Part shown: one piece after another, positions 49,101 to 57,110 of the stretch | Numbering within the stretch: position 1 is the first letter of the stretch | Layout of the letters: the number at the start of each line of letters is the position of its first letter | Translations under genes and position numbers: made by a program | The notes under the pieces: model-generated | What the model saw: only the letters and a program-made list of their open reading frames with translations | What the model was told of the DNA's origin: nothing | Database searches by the model: none | NCBI RefSeq assembly: GCF_010091925.1 | Contig: NZ_WVID01000004.1 | Location: 124,001-188,000 of the forward strand | DNA length: 64,000 bases | Reading direction: 5' to 3' | Source of the DNA: Nostoc sp. B(2019) | GTDB lineage: Bacteria > Cyanobacteriota > Cyanobacteriia > Cyanobacteriales > Nostocaceae

Positions 49101-50828
49101 GATGCTTTGCTGCAAGCACTACAAGAACAGAATTGGATTGCACAAGCGTTCGCGAAGCGTGCCGGATGGCATCTCGCACATTTTTTGAGCGTTACCCCTG
49201 ACGATATCTTACCTAGTCAACAGCTAGAACCACAAAAACAACATCAGTTTTTTGAAGATTGTCAAAATCTTGGTTTTTACAGTCTGCTATTTCTGACACA
49301 AGCATTGGCAAAACAGAATATAATTGAGCCAATGAAGCTGATGGTTGTTACTAGTAATCTACATGATATAACTGGCAGCGAGAATTTATGTCCTGAGAAA
49401 GCAACTATATTAGGGGCATGTAATGTAATTCCACAAGAATATCTCAACATAACTTGCTGTTGCTATGATATCGTCCTACCAAATGGAACTAAGCCATCAC
49501 AAACACTCATAGACTCACTGTTTACAGAATTTACAGCACCAATAACTGATAACTTAATTGCTTATCGTGGCAATCATCGCTGGGTTAAAACTTATGAAGC
49601 TGTACATTTAGATGAAAGCATTACCAACAAAACTAAGTTAAGAAAAGGAGGTGTTTATTTAATTACTGGTGGGCTTGGTCGCATTGGTTTAGCAATGTCA
49701 GAATACTTAGCAAAAACAATGCAGGTTAAGTTAATTTTGATCGGTAGAAAAGGCATACCAGAAAGACATAAATGGTCTGAATGGCTACTCACTCATGATG
49801 AATCTGATGAAGTTAGCCAGAAGCTTAAAAAAGTGATGATGCTTGAGGAATTAGGTGCTGAAGTTCAGGCGATCGCAACTGATGTCGCTAATGAAAAACA
49901 AATGCAACAAGCTATAGCGTTAGTGAATGAACGCTTTGGTGAAATTCATGGTGTAATTCACGCTGCGGGAATTAATGACGATGCCTATTACACTATTGAA
50001 GAAAGTTCTAAAACTCAAAGTCAATCACAATTTAATCCCAAAATATATGGACTATTTGTATTAGAAAAAGTTTTGCGAGGTCAAAAGTTAGATTTTTGTT
50101 TATTCACATCTTCCTCATCATCTGTTTTAGGAGGTTTAGGATTAACTTCCTATTCTGCTGCTAACATTTTTATGGATGCCTACGCTCACAAGCACAACCA
50201 GATAAACTTTCCTTGTATTAGTGTGAACTGGGATACCTGGCAATCTCAAGAAAATGACATGGAAGATCTGACCGTGGGAGTAGCGTTAGAAAAATTACGC
50301 ATGACATGGCAAGAAGGTATAGAAGTCTTTAGCCGTGTATTATCCATAACTAAAACTCCTCAAATTGTTGTTTCGGCAGGAGAATTGCAACCGAGAATTG
50401 AGCAATGGATAAAACGAAACTTTTTACGAAACAAGGAATCATCAAATAATCGAGATAGTTTATCGCTCCATTCCAGAGCAAACCTACAAAGTGAGTATGT
50501 CCCAGCTAGCAACAATGTAGAGCAAATAGTTGCTAAGACTTGGCAAAAAGTTCTGGGAATTGAAAAGATTGGTATTTATGATAACTTTTTTGATTTGGGA
50601 GGTAGTTCTCTAATTGGTATTGAGATAATCTCACAGCTTCAAAAAGAACTAAGTGCCCATATTCCGATAATCAGCATTTATGAAAGACCAACTATCAGTT
50701 CGCTTGCCGAACTTTTAAGTAGCGATGAACAAGCTTATTTGCAAAAAGATTCTTATCGGACTCAAACGAGATCTGCCTCAATTAAACGCCGCAAACAAGC
50801 TAGGCAAAATCATCGAAGGACATCATAA
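46149..50828 (+). CDS. Type I PKS module: KS-AT-KR-ACP
   Basis: 1559 residues. KS: Cys184 in TTCSSSL, EAHGTGTSLGDP, TNIGHLD. AT: GHSIGEY with Ser628, and HAFH (malonyl-type). Structural part of the KR follows the conserved linker KKPDIADWFYVP. KR: GGLGRIG and YSAAN intact, so a beta-hydroxy product is expected. ACP: GGSSL with Ser1487. Basic C-terminal docking tail (KRRKQARQNHRR). It adds one reduced C2 unit to the Dab-ending chain. Within the linker before the KR, an 8-codon insertion (49149-49172) is absent from the three sister PKSs. Confidence 0.94.
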   Translation: MEGSEYLSNKNGLEIAIIGMSGCFPDADNIEQFWLNLRDGVESVHRFSDQELKDLGVDAALLSDINYVKAEGVVAGIDLFDASFFDISPREAEVMDPSLRFFLEYSWKALEDAGYSSDIYRKPIGVYAGTSFGSYLLNIYSNYDLIASVGDKQIEKGTSPDYVTTLASYKLNLQGPSYAVQTTCSSSLVAVHLACQSLLSGECDIALAGGVSISTANGYLYQQGGIESPDGHCRAFDAKAAGTVKGRGLGLVVLKRLEEAIADGDCIHAIIKGSAINNDGSNKVSYTAPSVDGQAKVIRAAQVMAEVEPDTISYIEAHGTGTSLGDPVEIAALTQAFRTKTQNKGFCGIGSVKTNIGHLDSTAGVAGLIKTVLALKHQQIPPSLNFEEPSPQIDFANSPFYVNNTLSEWKTNGTPRRAGVSSFGFGGTNAHVILEEAPIIKSSSSSRTWQLLLLSTKTNTALEIATENLANYLQKNPDLNLADVAHTLQLGRWTLNHRRMVVCQNQEDAISALQDPQRAFTHYQEPCNRPIVFMFSGQGSQYVNMGLELYESESVFRKQVDYCCELLKPYLELDLRTVLYPNAETALTATQKLQQTAITQPALFVIEYALTQLWMTWGVYPEMMIGHSIGEYVAATIAGVFSLEDALAIVAMRGKLMQQLPSGAMLSVQLPEQEVQQLLEKEISLAASNAPSSCVVSGSEEAIEKLQQKLQQIGVNCRRLHTSHAFHSLMMEPIIKTFIQSLQKVKLNSPKIPFISNVSGTWITAAEATDPNYWARHLREPVRFSLGITELLKQPEPILLEVGPGRTLSSLAKQHQTDKLIALTSIRHPQEQQSDVGFLLNTLGRLWLVGVKIDWSGFYVDEKRHRIPLPTYPFERQRYWIEVNRNATLAIMSPKTSDKKPDIADWFYVPRWKESTPLEFFQQDKLGEQKLSWLVFVDNYGVGSEIIERLKQQGHDVIVVRAADKFAKLNDCTYTINPQQRDDYDALLQALQEQNWIAQAFAKRAGWHLAHFLSVTPDDILPSQQLEPQKQHQFFEDCQNLGFYSLLFLTQALAKQNIIEPMKLMVVTSNLHDITGSENLCPEKATILGACNVIPQEYLNITCCCYDIVLPNGTKPSQTLIDSLFTEFTAPITDNLIAYRGNHRWVKTYEAVHLDESITNKTKLRKGGVYLITGGLGRIGLAMSEYLAKTMQVKLILIGRKGIPERHKWSEWLLTHDESDEVSQKLKKVMMLEELGAEVQAIATDVANEKQMQQAIALVNERFGEIHGVIHAAGINDDAYYTIEESSKTQSQSQFNPKIYGLFVLEKVLRGQKLDFCLFTSSSSSVLGGLGLTSYSAANIFMDAYAHKHNQINFPCISVNWDTWQSQENDMEDLTVGVALEKLRMTWQEGIEVFSRVLSITKTPQIVVSAGELQPRIEQWIKRNFLRNKESSNNRDSLSLHSRANLQSEYVPASNNVEQIVAKTWQKVLGIEKIGIYDNFFDLGGSSLIGIEIISQLQKELSAHIPIISIYERPTISSLAELLSSDEQAYLQKDSYRTQTRSASIKRRKQARQNHRRTS
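49149..49172 (+). repeat. 24-bp in-frame repeat-like insertion inside a PKS gene
   Basis: Eight extra codons (F-A-K-R-A-G-W-H) interrupt the alignment with the sister PKS at 33533, where the flanking A and LAHF are adjacent; the sisters at 52692 and 57111 also lack them. The DNA (TTCGCGAAGCG, then TGCCGGATGGCAT) contains the small palindrome CGCGAAGCG-like core and resembles a short dispersed repeat of Nostoc-like genomes. Length is a multiple of three, so the frame is kept. Confidence 0.65.
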
Positions 50829-50848
50829 CTTTTCCAAGCTAGTTAAGG

Positions 50849-50905
50849 GTTTGTAGTAAGCACTTTAGTGCTTAGAAAATAATGACTAAAGTCATTACTA
50901 CAAAC
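50849..50905. repeat. 57-bp nested palindromic element between PKS and decarboxylase genes
   Basis: Outer arms GTTTGTAGTAA (50849-50859) and TTACTACAAAC (50895-50905) are exact inverted repeats. Inside are two further palindromes, AAGCACTTTAGTGCTT and AATGACTAAAGTCATT, so the RNA would fold as a stem carrying two hairpins. This looks like a non-autonomous (MITE-like) or dispersed repeat of Nostocales. It could cause partial transcription stop inside the operon. Confidence 0.65.
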
Positions 50906-50980
50906 TTGCTTAAATCTAGGATTTTTGGTGGTAGTTAGCAGCAAGGCAATTAATAGGTAAGATATATTCGGGAGTATAAA

Positions 50981-52657
50981 ATGGCATTGAGTCAGCAAAG
51001 ACAAGAAAAAAATAAGCAAAATTTCTTTTTTGAGAATGAGCTAACACCACAGTATGCAGTTGCAAATGAAGTCATGCAATTATTTGCACCATCTAATAGC
51101 TTATCTGTAGAGTCTAAGATGGGTATTAAAACTGACATTTTGGTTGATGATTTCTTAAATGCAATCAACACTAACTCGGATATTAATTTTAATGACTTGG
51201 TAGAAACCTTTGGTGATAGTCAAGTTCCCATTAATCCTGCTAATTTTGATAGCTACCTTGATTATTTAGCAAATAATGTTATTAATCATTCAATACATAC
51301 ATCTTCACCACGATTTATCGGTCACATGACCTCTGCACTGCCTTGTTTTGTGCGACCGATCGCTAAACTAATGACAGCAATGAACCAAAATGTTGTCAAA
51401 ATAGAAACAGCCAAAGCTTTTAGCCCTTATGAACGTCAGGCTTTGGCAATGATGCATAGATTGATTTATAACTTTTCTGATGAATTTTATAGCGAACATA
51501 TCCAAAATAGCCAAAGCACTTTAGGCATATTAGTTTCTGGAGGTACAGCAGCAAACATTATTGCACTATGGTGCGCCCGTAATAAGTCCTTGGGTGCAAA
51601 AAATAATTTTGCCGGTGTAGAGAAAGAAGGTTTAGCAGCAGCTTTAGATTACTATGGTTATCAAGGAGCGGTGGTAATTGGCTCTGAATTGATGCATTAT
51701 TCTTTTGATAAAGCCGCAGATTTATTAGGTATAGGTACAAATGGTTTAATAAAAATTCCTACTAATGGTAATAACCAAGTGGACTTACCAGCTTTACGTC
51801 AGGCTGTTGCAGATTGTCATGCTAAAAATTTGCATATTATTGCGATCGCAGGCGTTGCTGGTACTACGGATTCTGGTAATATAGACTCACTTTTAGACAT
51901 AGCAGAGATTGCCCAAGCTGCAAATGTTCATTTTCATGTAGATGCAGCTTGGGGTGGGCCATTAATATTTTCCGAACAACATCGACAAAAGCTTGTTGGT
52001 ATTGAACACGCTGATTCAGTCACAATTGATGGACATAAACAGCTGTATTTACCAATGGGTATTGGTATGGTATTCATGCGCAAACCGTACTTAGCTTCAT
52101 CCATTGAAAAAAATGCTAGCTACACCATGCGTAAGGGTTCATTCGATTTGGGTAAACGCGCTTTAGAAGGTTCTCGAGCTGGTATGGCATTATTTTTACA
52201 TGCTGGGCTACATCTGATAGGGCTTAAAGGTTATGAATTTTTGATTGATGCAGGTATTGAGAAAACACAATATATGGCTGCTCGGATTACTACCATGTCC
52301 GAATTTGAATTACTATCTCAACCAGATATAAATCTCCTTCTTTATCGCTACATCCCGGAATCTTTAAGAGAACTTGCAGTTAAAAAGCAGTTAACTGAAA
52401 CTGATAATCAACAAATCAATATATTCAATGAGCGTCTGCAAAAAACTCAACGCCAAGCTGGTCGTACTTTTATCTCACGGACGACAAAAACAATTACCTG
52501 TTTAGAAAAAGAAATTTCAGTTACGGCGCTGCGTGCAGTAATCGCCAATCCGCTCACGACTAAAAATGATATTGATGCAGTGCTGAACGACCAAATTCAG
52601 ATTGCTTTAGATTTATCAATATCAGATTCATTAGAAGCTACTCAGAGCCTAGCATAG
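50981..52657 (+). CDS. PLP-dependent decarboxylase, PanP-like (aspartate 1-decarboxylase type)
   Basis: 558-residue group II PLP decarboxylase. It shows HTSSPRFIGHMTSALP, VSGGTAANI, AGVAGTTDSGNID, HVDAAWGG and the PLP-lysine motif TIDGHKQLYLP (Lys353), all in the pattern of the PanP enzymes that convert aspartate to beta-alanine. Clear GGGAG ribosome-binding site. In this cluster it might supply beta-alanine, or decarboxylate diaminobutyrate to 1,3-diaminopropane (the Dat/Ddc-type pairing with the EctB-like gene), or act on a hydroxylated Asp. I favour the PanP-like assignment on sequence pattern; the true substrate is open. It lies between two PKS genes on the same strand. Confidence 0.85.
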   Translation: MALSQQRQEKNKQNFFFENELTPQYAVANEVMQLFAPSNSLSVESKMGIKTDILVDDFLNAINTNSDINFNDLVETFGDSQVPINPANFDSYLDYLANNVINHSIHTSSPRFIGHMTSALPCFVRPIAKLMTAMNQNVVKIETAKAFSPYERQALAMMHRLIYNFSDEFYSEHIQNSQSTLGILVSGGTAANIIALWCARNKSLGAKNNFAGVEKEGLAAALDYYGYQGAVVIGSELMHYSFDKAADLLGIGTNGLIKIPTNGNNQVDLPALRQAVADCHAKNLHIIAIAGVAGTTDSGNIDSLLDIAEIAQAANVHFHVDAAWGGPLIFSEQHRQKLVGIEHADSVTIDGHKQLYLPMGIGMVFMRKPYLASSIEKNASYTMRKGSFDLGKRALEGSRAGMALFLHAGLHLIGLKGYEFLIDAGIEKTQYMAARITTMSEFELLSQPDINLLLYRYIPESLRELAVKKQLTETDNQQINIFNERLQKTQRQAGRTFISRTTKTITCLEKEISVTALRAVIANPLTTKNDIDAVLNDQIQIALDLSISDSLEATQSLA

Positions 52658-52691
52658 TTGCTGTAAATAAGTTTAATTAGGTATTTTTTCT

Positions 52692-55600
52692 ATGAATAAT
52701 TCTCAGGAATTTAATGACTTTGATGATAACGATGAAATAGCCATCATTGGCATAAATGGCCGCTTCCCAGGCGCAAACAATGTTGATAATTTTTGGGAAA
52801 ATTTGCGAAATGGAGTAGAATCAATTTCTCATTTTACAGATGAAGAACTGCTAGCTGCGGGTATAGAGCCAACTTTGCTCAATGATCCAAATTATGTTAA
52901 AGCAGGCAGCATAATGGAAGGTATTGAGTTATTTGATGCTGCATTTTTTGGATTTACTCCTAGAGAGGCCGAAATCACAGACCCACAACATCGAATATTT
53001 TTAGAATCTGCCTGGGAAGCTTTAGAATCTGCGGGCTATGATTCCGAATCTTATAATGGTAAAATTGGAGTTTACGCTGGTGTAACTAATAGTAATTATT
53101 TATTTACAAACTTATATCCCAACCAAGACTTAATGCAGTCGGTAGATGCTTTAAATATTTTTATTGGTAATGAAAAAGACAATTTAAGCACACAAACTTC
53201 TTATAAGTTAAATCTTACCGGGCCAAGTATAAATGTTCAGAATAACTGCTCTACATCATTAATAGCAGTACATTTAGCCTGTCAAAGTTTGCTAAATGGT
53301 GAAAGTGATATAGCTTTGGCTGGTGGTGTTTCCATCGCCAAGTTACCCCAAAAATCTGGTTATCAGTATCAAGAGGGGGTTCTTTGTTCCCCTGACGGAC
53401 ATTGTAGGACTTTTGATGCTAACGCTAAAGGAACAGTATTTGGTGATGGGTTGGGAATTGTTGTATTAAAAAGATTGGATGATGCTGTTGCTGATGGAGA
53501 CTTTATTCATGCTGTCATTAAAGGTTCAGCTATCAATAACGACGGTTCTTTAAAAGTTGGTTATACAGCGCCCAGTGTTAATGGTCAAAGAGAAGTAATT
53601 TTAGAAGCTCTTGCCTTAGCTAATGTTGAACCCGATACTATTTCTTATATTGAAGCTCATGGTACTGCAACTCCTTTGGGAGATCCGATTGAAATCAAGG
53701 CTCTTACACAAGCTTTTCGTGCTAGCACAAATCAAAAAAACTTCTGCGCTATTGGTTCAGTAAAAAGCAATATTGGACATCTAGATACAGCCGCGGGTGT
53801 GACAGGCTTAATTAAAACTGTGCAAGCATTAAAACATCAACAAATACCCCCTAGCTTACATTTTGAAAAACCCAACTCAGAGATAGACTTTGCTAACAGT
53901 CCCTTCTACGTCAACACCAAATTATCAGAATGGAAAACTAACAATTTACCTCGTAGAGCAGGTGTAAGTTCTTTTGGGGTTGGCGGGACTAATGCTCACG
54001 TAATTTTGGAAGAAGCTCCAGTAATGGAAGCATCCAGTACCTCTCGGCCTTGGCAATTACTCTTACTTTCAGCTAAAACCAGCACAGCTTTAGAAAGCGC
54101 AACTGCAAATTTAGTGGCTTCCCTCCAGCAACATCCCAATATCAACTTGCCTGATGTTGCTTATACCTTACAAGTTGGTCGTCGAGTTTTTGATCATCGG
54201 CGTCTAGTAGTTTGTCAAGACTGGAAGGATGCTGTTAAATTACTTGAAAATAAAGACCCACAACGTGTTTTTAGTTACCATTGGAAACCAAGCCGTTGCC
54301 CTATCATTTTCATGTTTTCAGGACAAGGGTCACAATATGCAAACATGGGTCGGGAACTATACGAAGTTGAACCGACCTATCGCAGATATGTAGATAATTG
54401 CGCCGAAATTTTGCAACCTCACCTCGGTCTTGATATTCGTCAGCTACTCTTTCCATCAGCAGAAATTGCAGCGGCTAGCCAACAACTACAACAAACAGCG
54501 TTCACCCAAGCAGCGATATTTGTGATTGAGTACGCTCTGGCTGAGTTATTGATGTCATGGGGAGTATGCCCAGAAGCTATGATTGGTGATGGTATAGGTG
54601 AATATGTTGCAGCCGCGATCGCAGGTGTATTTACTCTCGAAGATGCTTTAGCAATCGTAGCAAACAAGGGACTGCGATCGCTCAAAAAAGTTCAACTCAA
54701 TCCACCACGCATCAACTTTATTTCCAATGAAACTGGTAAGTGGATTACAGATGCACAAGCCACAAATCCCAACTATTGGAGTCAAGATTTACAACAAACT
54801 GTGAAATTTTCTGATAGTATTTCTCACCTGTTAGAGCAATTTGAAGGCGTTTTTCTAGAGGTGGGGCCGGGACAAAATTTAAGCACATTAACTAAACAAC
54901 ATTTAGATATTAATGCTAAACAACATGTACTGACTTCCTTACCCGATGTTAAAGAGCAATCAAATGTCAGCTTTTTGTTGGAAACATTAGGGCAGTTGTG
55001 GCTTTTTGGTGTCGATATAGATTGGTCAGAATTTTACACCCACGAACAGCGTCATCGTCTACCTTTGCCTACCTATCCTTTTGAACGCCAAAGGTATTGG
55101 ATTGATGCGAAAAAACAAGAAAAAGATGATAATCAAACTCCAGTATTATTAAGTAAAAAACCTGATATTGCTGACTGGTTTTACATTCCTTTCTGGAAGC
55201 CTTCTTTACCTCCAGCACAAGTCGATAACCAAGACTTAGCAACTAATAAATCTTGCATAGTATTTATCGATGAGTGTGGCTTGGGTATTAACTTAGTCAA
55301 ACAACTAGAAAAACTCAACCACAATGTAATTACCGTAACAGTTGGCGACAACTTTAGCATACTAGGCAATGAATGTACTATTAATCCTAAGAATTATCAG
55401 GATTATGATATTTTATTCCAAGAAATTTTCAGGCACAATTTGCCAAAAATGATAGTTCATTTATGGAATGTCACACCTGTACGTAACCAAGAATTAGAAA
55501 TTGAAAAAGTTGATCAAGCCCAAGAAACTGGATTTTATAGTTTACTATATATTGCCCAAGCTTTAGGAAGGCGAGAAACTACTGATGATTTTCAAATCAC

Positions 55601-57077
55601 AGTTATTTCTAATAACTTACAGCCAGTAACGGCAACTGAAGTACTTTGTCCAGAAAAAGCCACTTTGCTAGGGCCAATTAAAGTTATTTCGCAAGAATAT
55701 TCAAATATAAATTGTCGTAGTATTGATGTTATTCTTCCTCCTAATGGTAGTTGGCAAGAAGAGAAACTTGTAGAAAAATTACTGGCAGAACTGACACTTG
55801 ATAACTCTGAAAAGTTAATTGCTTATCGAGGTTTGAATCGTTGGGTGCAGAGTTTTGAGCCAGTGCGCTTTGATAAAGCTAAAATTGAAAAGCCGCGGCT
55901 ACGAGACAGAGGAGTCTATTTAATTACAGGTGGACTCGGCGGTATCGGACTTGTTTTAGCAGAATATTTAGCTCGAACTGTACAAGCAAAACTACTGTTA
56001 GTAGGACGTTCTGCTTTACCTAAAAAAGATGAGTGGTGTCAATGGCTTATTACTCATGATGAGACTGATAGTATTAGCTGCAAGATTCGCAAAGTTCAAG
56101 AACTTGAAGACTTGGGTGCAGAAGTTTTGGTGATTAGTGCAGATGTCAGCAAGACAGAACAAATGCAAAGTGCGATCGCTCAAGCTCAACAACGATTTGG
56201 TAAACTAAATGGCGTTATCCACGCCGCCGGAGTTCCTGGAGGCGGTGTAATACAGCGAAAAACTCCAGAAGAAGCAGAAAGTATTCTAGCTCCAAAGGTA
56301 AAAGGAACAATAGTTATTGATGCAATTGTCAAAGATATTGAGTTAGATTTCTTTATTCTAGTATCATCAAATAGTTCAATCGTTGCGGAATTTGGACAGG
56401 TAGACTATTGTGCAGCTAATGCTTTTCTTGATGCTTTTGCTCACTATAATGCTACGAAGAGTCGATTGACTACAAGTATCAACTGGGATACTTGGCAAGA
56501 AGTTGGAATGGCAGTAAACACAGAATTGCCTCAACGACTCCAAGAATTGCGAAAAGAAAATCTTCAACAAGGTATATTACCTAACGAAGGTGTAGATGTT
56601 TTTCTTCGTACTTTGGCAAATATAATGCCTCAAGTTGTAATATCCACCTCTGATTTATTAGATGGATTAAAACAGTACAACTCTGACAACAAAACACAAT
56701 CACTAGAATTTTTAGAAACTGTCAATTCATCCAAATTTAAATATCCCCGACCTGAACTAAATAACGATTATATTGCCGCTCGAAATAAAATTGAACAAAA
56801 GTTAGTTGACATTTGGCAAGAAGTTATTGGGATTGAACGGATAGGAATTTATGATAACTTCTTTGAGCTTGGTGGTGATTCTCTCATAGGTATTCAACTG
56901 ATTACTATTGTAAATAAGGCATTTAATTCAAATCTGGCGATCGCTAAACTTTATGAATGCCCAAATATTAGTTCTATGGCGAAGATTTTTATTCCTGAAG
57001 ACTCTCAAGAAAAGACTTTTGAACAAAGACTAAATCGAGGACAAAGAAGAAGACAGATGAAAATGCAAACTAACTAA
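52692..57077 (+). CDS. Type I PKS module with inactivated AT: KS-AT(dead)-KR-ACP
   Basis: 1461 residues. KS looks active (Cys186 in NNCSTSL, EAHGTATPLGDP, SNIGHLD). The AT begins normally (FMFSGQGSQYANMGREL), but the nucleophile motif GHSIG is GDGIG (Asp633, Gly634), and about 83 residues that include the HAFH specificity motif are missing just afterwards (after VANKG near 54670). The AT therefore cannot self-load. KR: GGLGGIG and YCAAN intact. ACP: GGDSL with Ser1397. Basic docking tail (RGQRRRQMK). The module would need malonate from another AT of the line or from fatty-acid synthesis, or be skipped. The neighbouring DNA is nearly identical to the AT of the next PKS, so the loss is recent. 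Confidence 0.93.
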   Translation: MNNSQEFNDFDDNDEIAIIGINGRFPGANNVDNFWENLRNGVESISHFTDEELLAAGIEPTLLNDPNYVKAGSIMEGIELFDAAFFGFTPREAEITDPQHRIFLESAWEALESAGYDSESYNGKIGVYAGVTNSNYLFTNLYPNQDLMQSVDALNIFIGNEKDNLSTQTSYKLNLTGPSINVQNNCSTSLIAVHLACQSLLNGESDIALAGGVSIAKLPQKSGYQYQEGVLCSPDGHCRTFDANAKGTVFGDGLGIVVLKRLDDAVADGDFIHAVIKGSAINNDGSLKVGYTAPSVNGQREVILEALALANVEPDTISYIEAHGTATPLGDPIEIKALTQAFRASTNQKNFCAIGSVKSNIGHLDTAAGVTGLIKTVQALKHQQIPPSLHFEKPNSEIDFANSPFYVNTKLSEWKTNNLPRRAGVSSFGVGGTNAHVILEEAPVMEASSTSRPWQLLLLSAKTSTALESATANLVASLQQHPNINLPDVAYTLQVGRRVFDHRRLVVCQDWKDAVKLLENKDPQRVFSYHWKPSRCPIIFMFSGQGSQYANMGRELYEVEPTYRRYVDNCAEILQPHLGLDIRQLLFPSAEIAAASQQLQQTAFTQAAIFVIEYALAELLMSWGVCPEAMIGDGIGEYVAAAIAGVFTLEDALAIVANKGLRSLKKVQLNPPRINFISNETGKWITDAQATNPNYWSQDLQQTVKFSDSISHLLEQFEGVFLEVGPGQNLSTLTKQHLDINAKQHVLTSLPDVKEQSNVSFLLETLGQLWLFGVDIDWSEFYTHEQRHRLPLPTYPFERQRYWIDAKKQEKDDNQTPVLLSKKPDIADWFYIPFWKPSLPPAQVDNQDLATNKSCIVFIDECGLGINLVKQLEKLNHNVITVTVGDNFSILGNECTINPKNYQDYDILFQEIFRHNLPKMIVHLWNVTPVRNQELEIEKVDQAQETGFYSLLYIAQALGRRETTDDFQITVISNNLQPVTATEVLCPEKATLLGPIKVISQEYSNINCRSIDVILPPNGSWQEEKLVEKLLAELTLDNSEKLIAYRGLNRWVQSFEPVRFDKAKIEKPRLRDRGVYLITGGLGGIGLVLAEYLARTVQAKLLLVGRSALPKKDEWCQWLITHDETDSISCKIRKVQELEDLGAEVLVISADVSKTEQMQSAIAQAQQRFGKLNGVIHAAGVPGGGVIQRKTPEEAESILAPKVKGTIVIDAIVKDIELDFFILVSSNSSIVAEFGQVDYCAANAFLDAFAHYNATKSRLTTSINWDTWQEVGMAVNTELPQRLQELRKENLQQGILPNEGVDVFLRTLANIMPQVVISTSDLLDGLKQYNSDNKTQSLEFLETVNSSKFKYPRPELNNDYIAARNKIEQKLVDIWQEVIGIERIGIYDNFFELGGDSLIGIQLITIVNKAFNSNLAIAKLYECPNISSMAKIFIPEDSQEKTFEQRLNRGQRRRQMKMQTN

Positions 57078-57110
57078 AATCAAAAGTTAATTTATCTGGT
57101 TAGTAAAATT

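Noticed and set aside
50981-52657. Plain call as diaminobutyrate decarboxylase
   Set aside because: The motif pattern (HTSSPRFIGHMTSALP, TIDGHKQLYLP) fits PanP-like aspartate decarboxylases better; kept as an alternative only.
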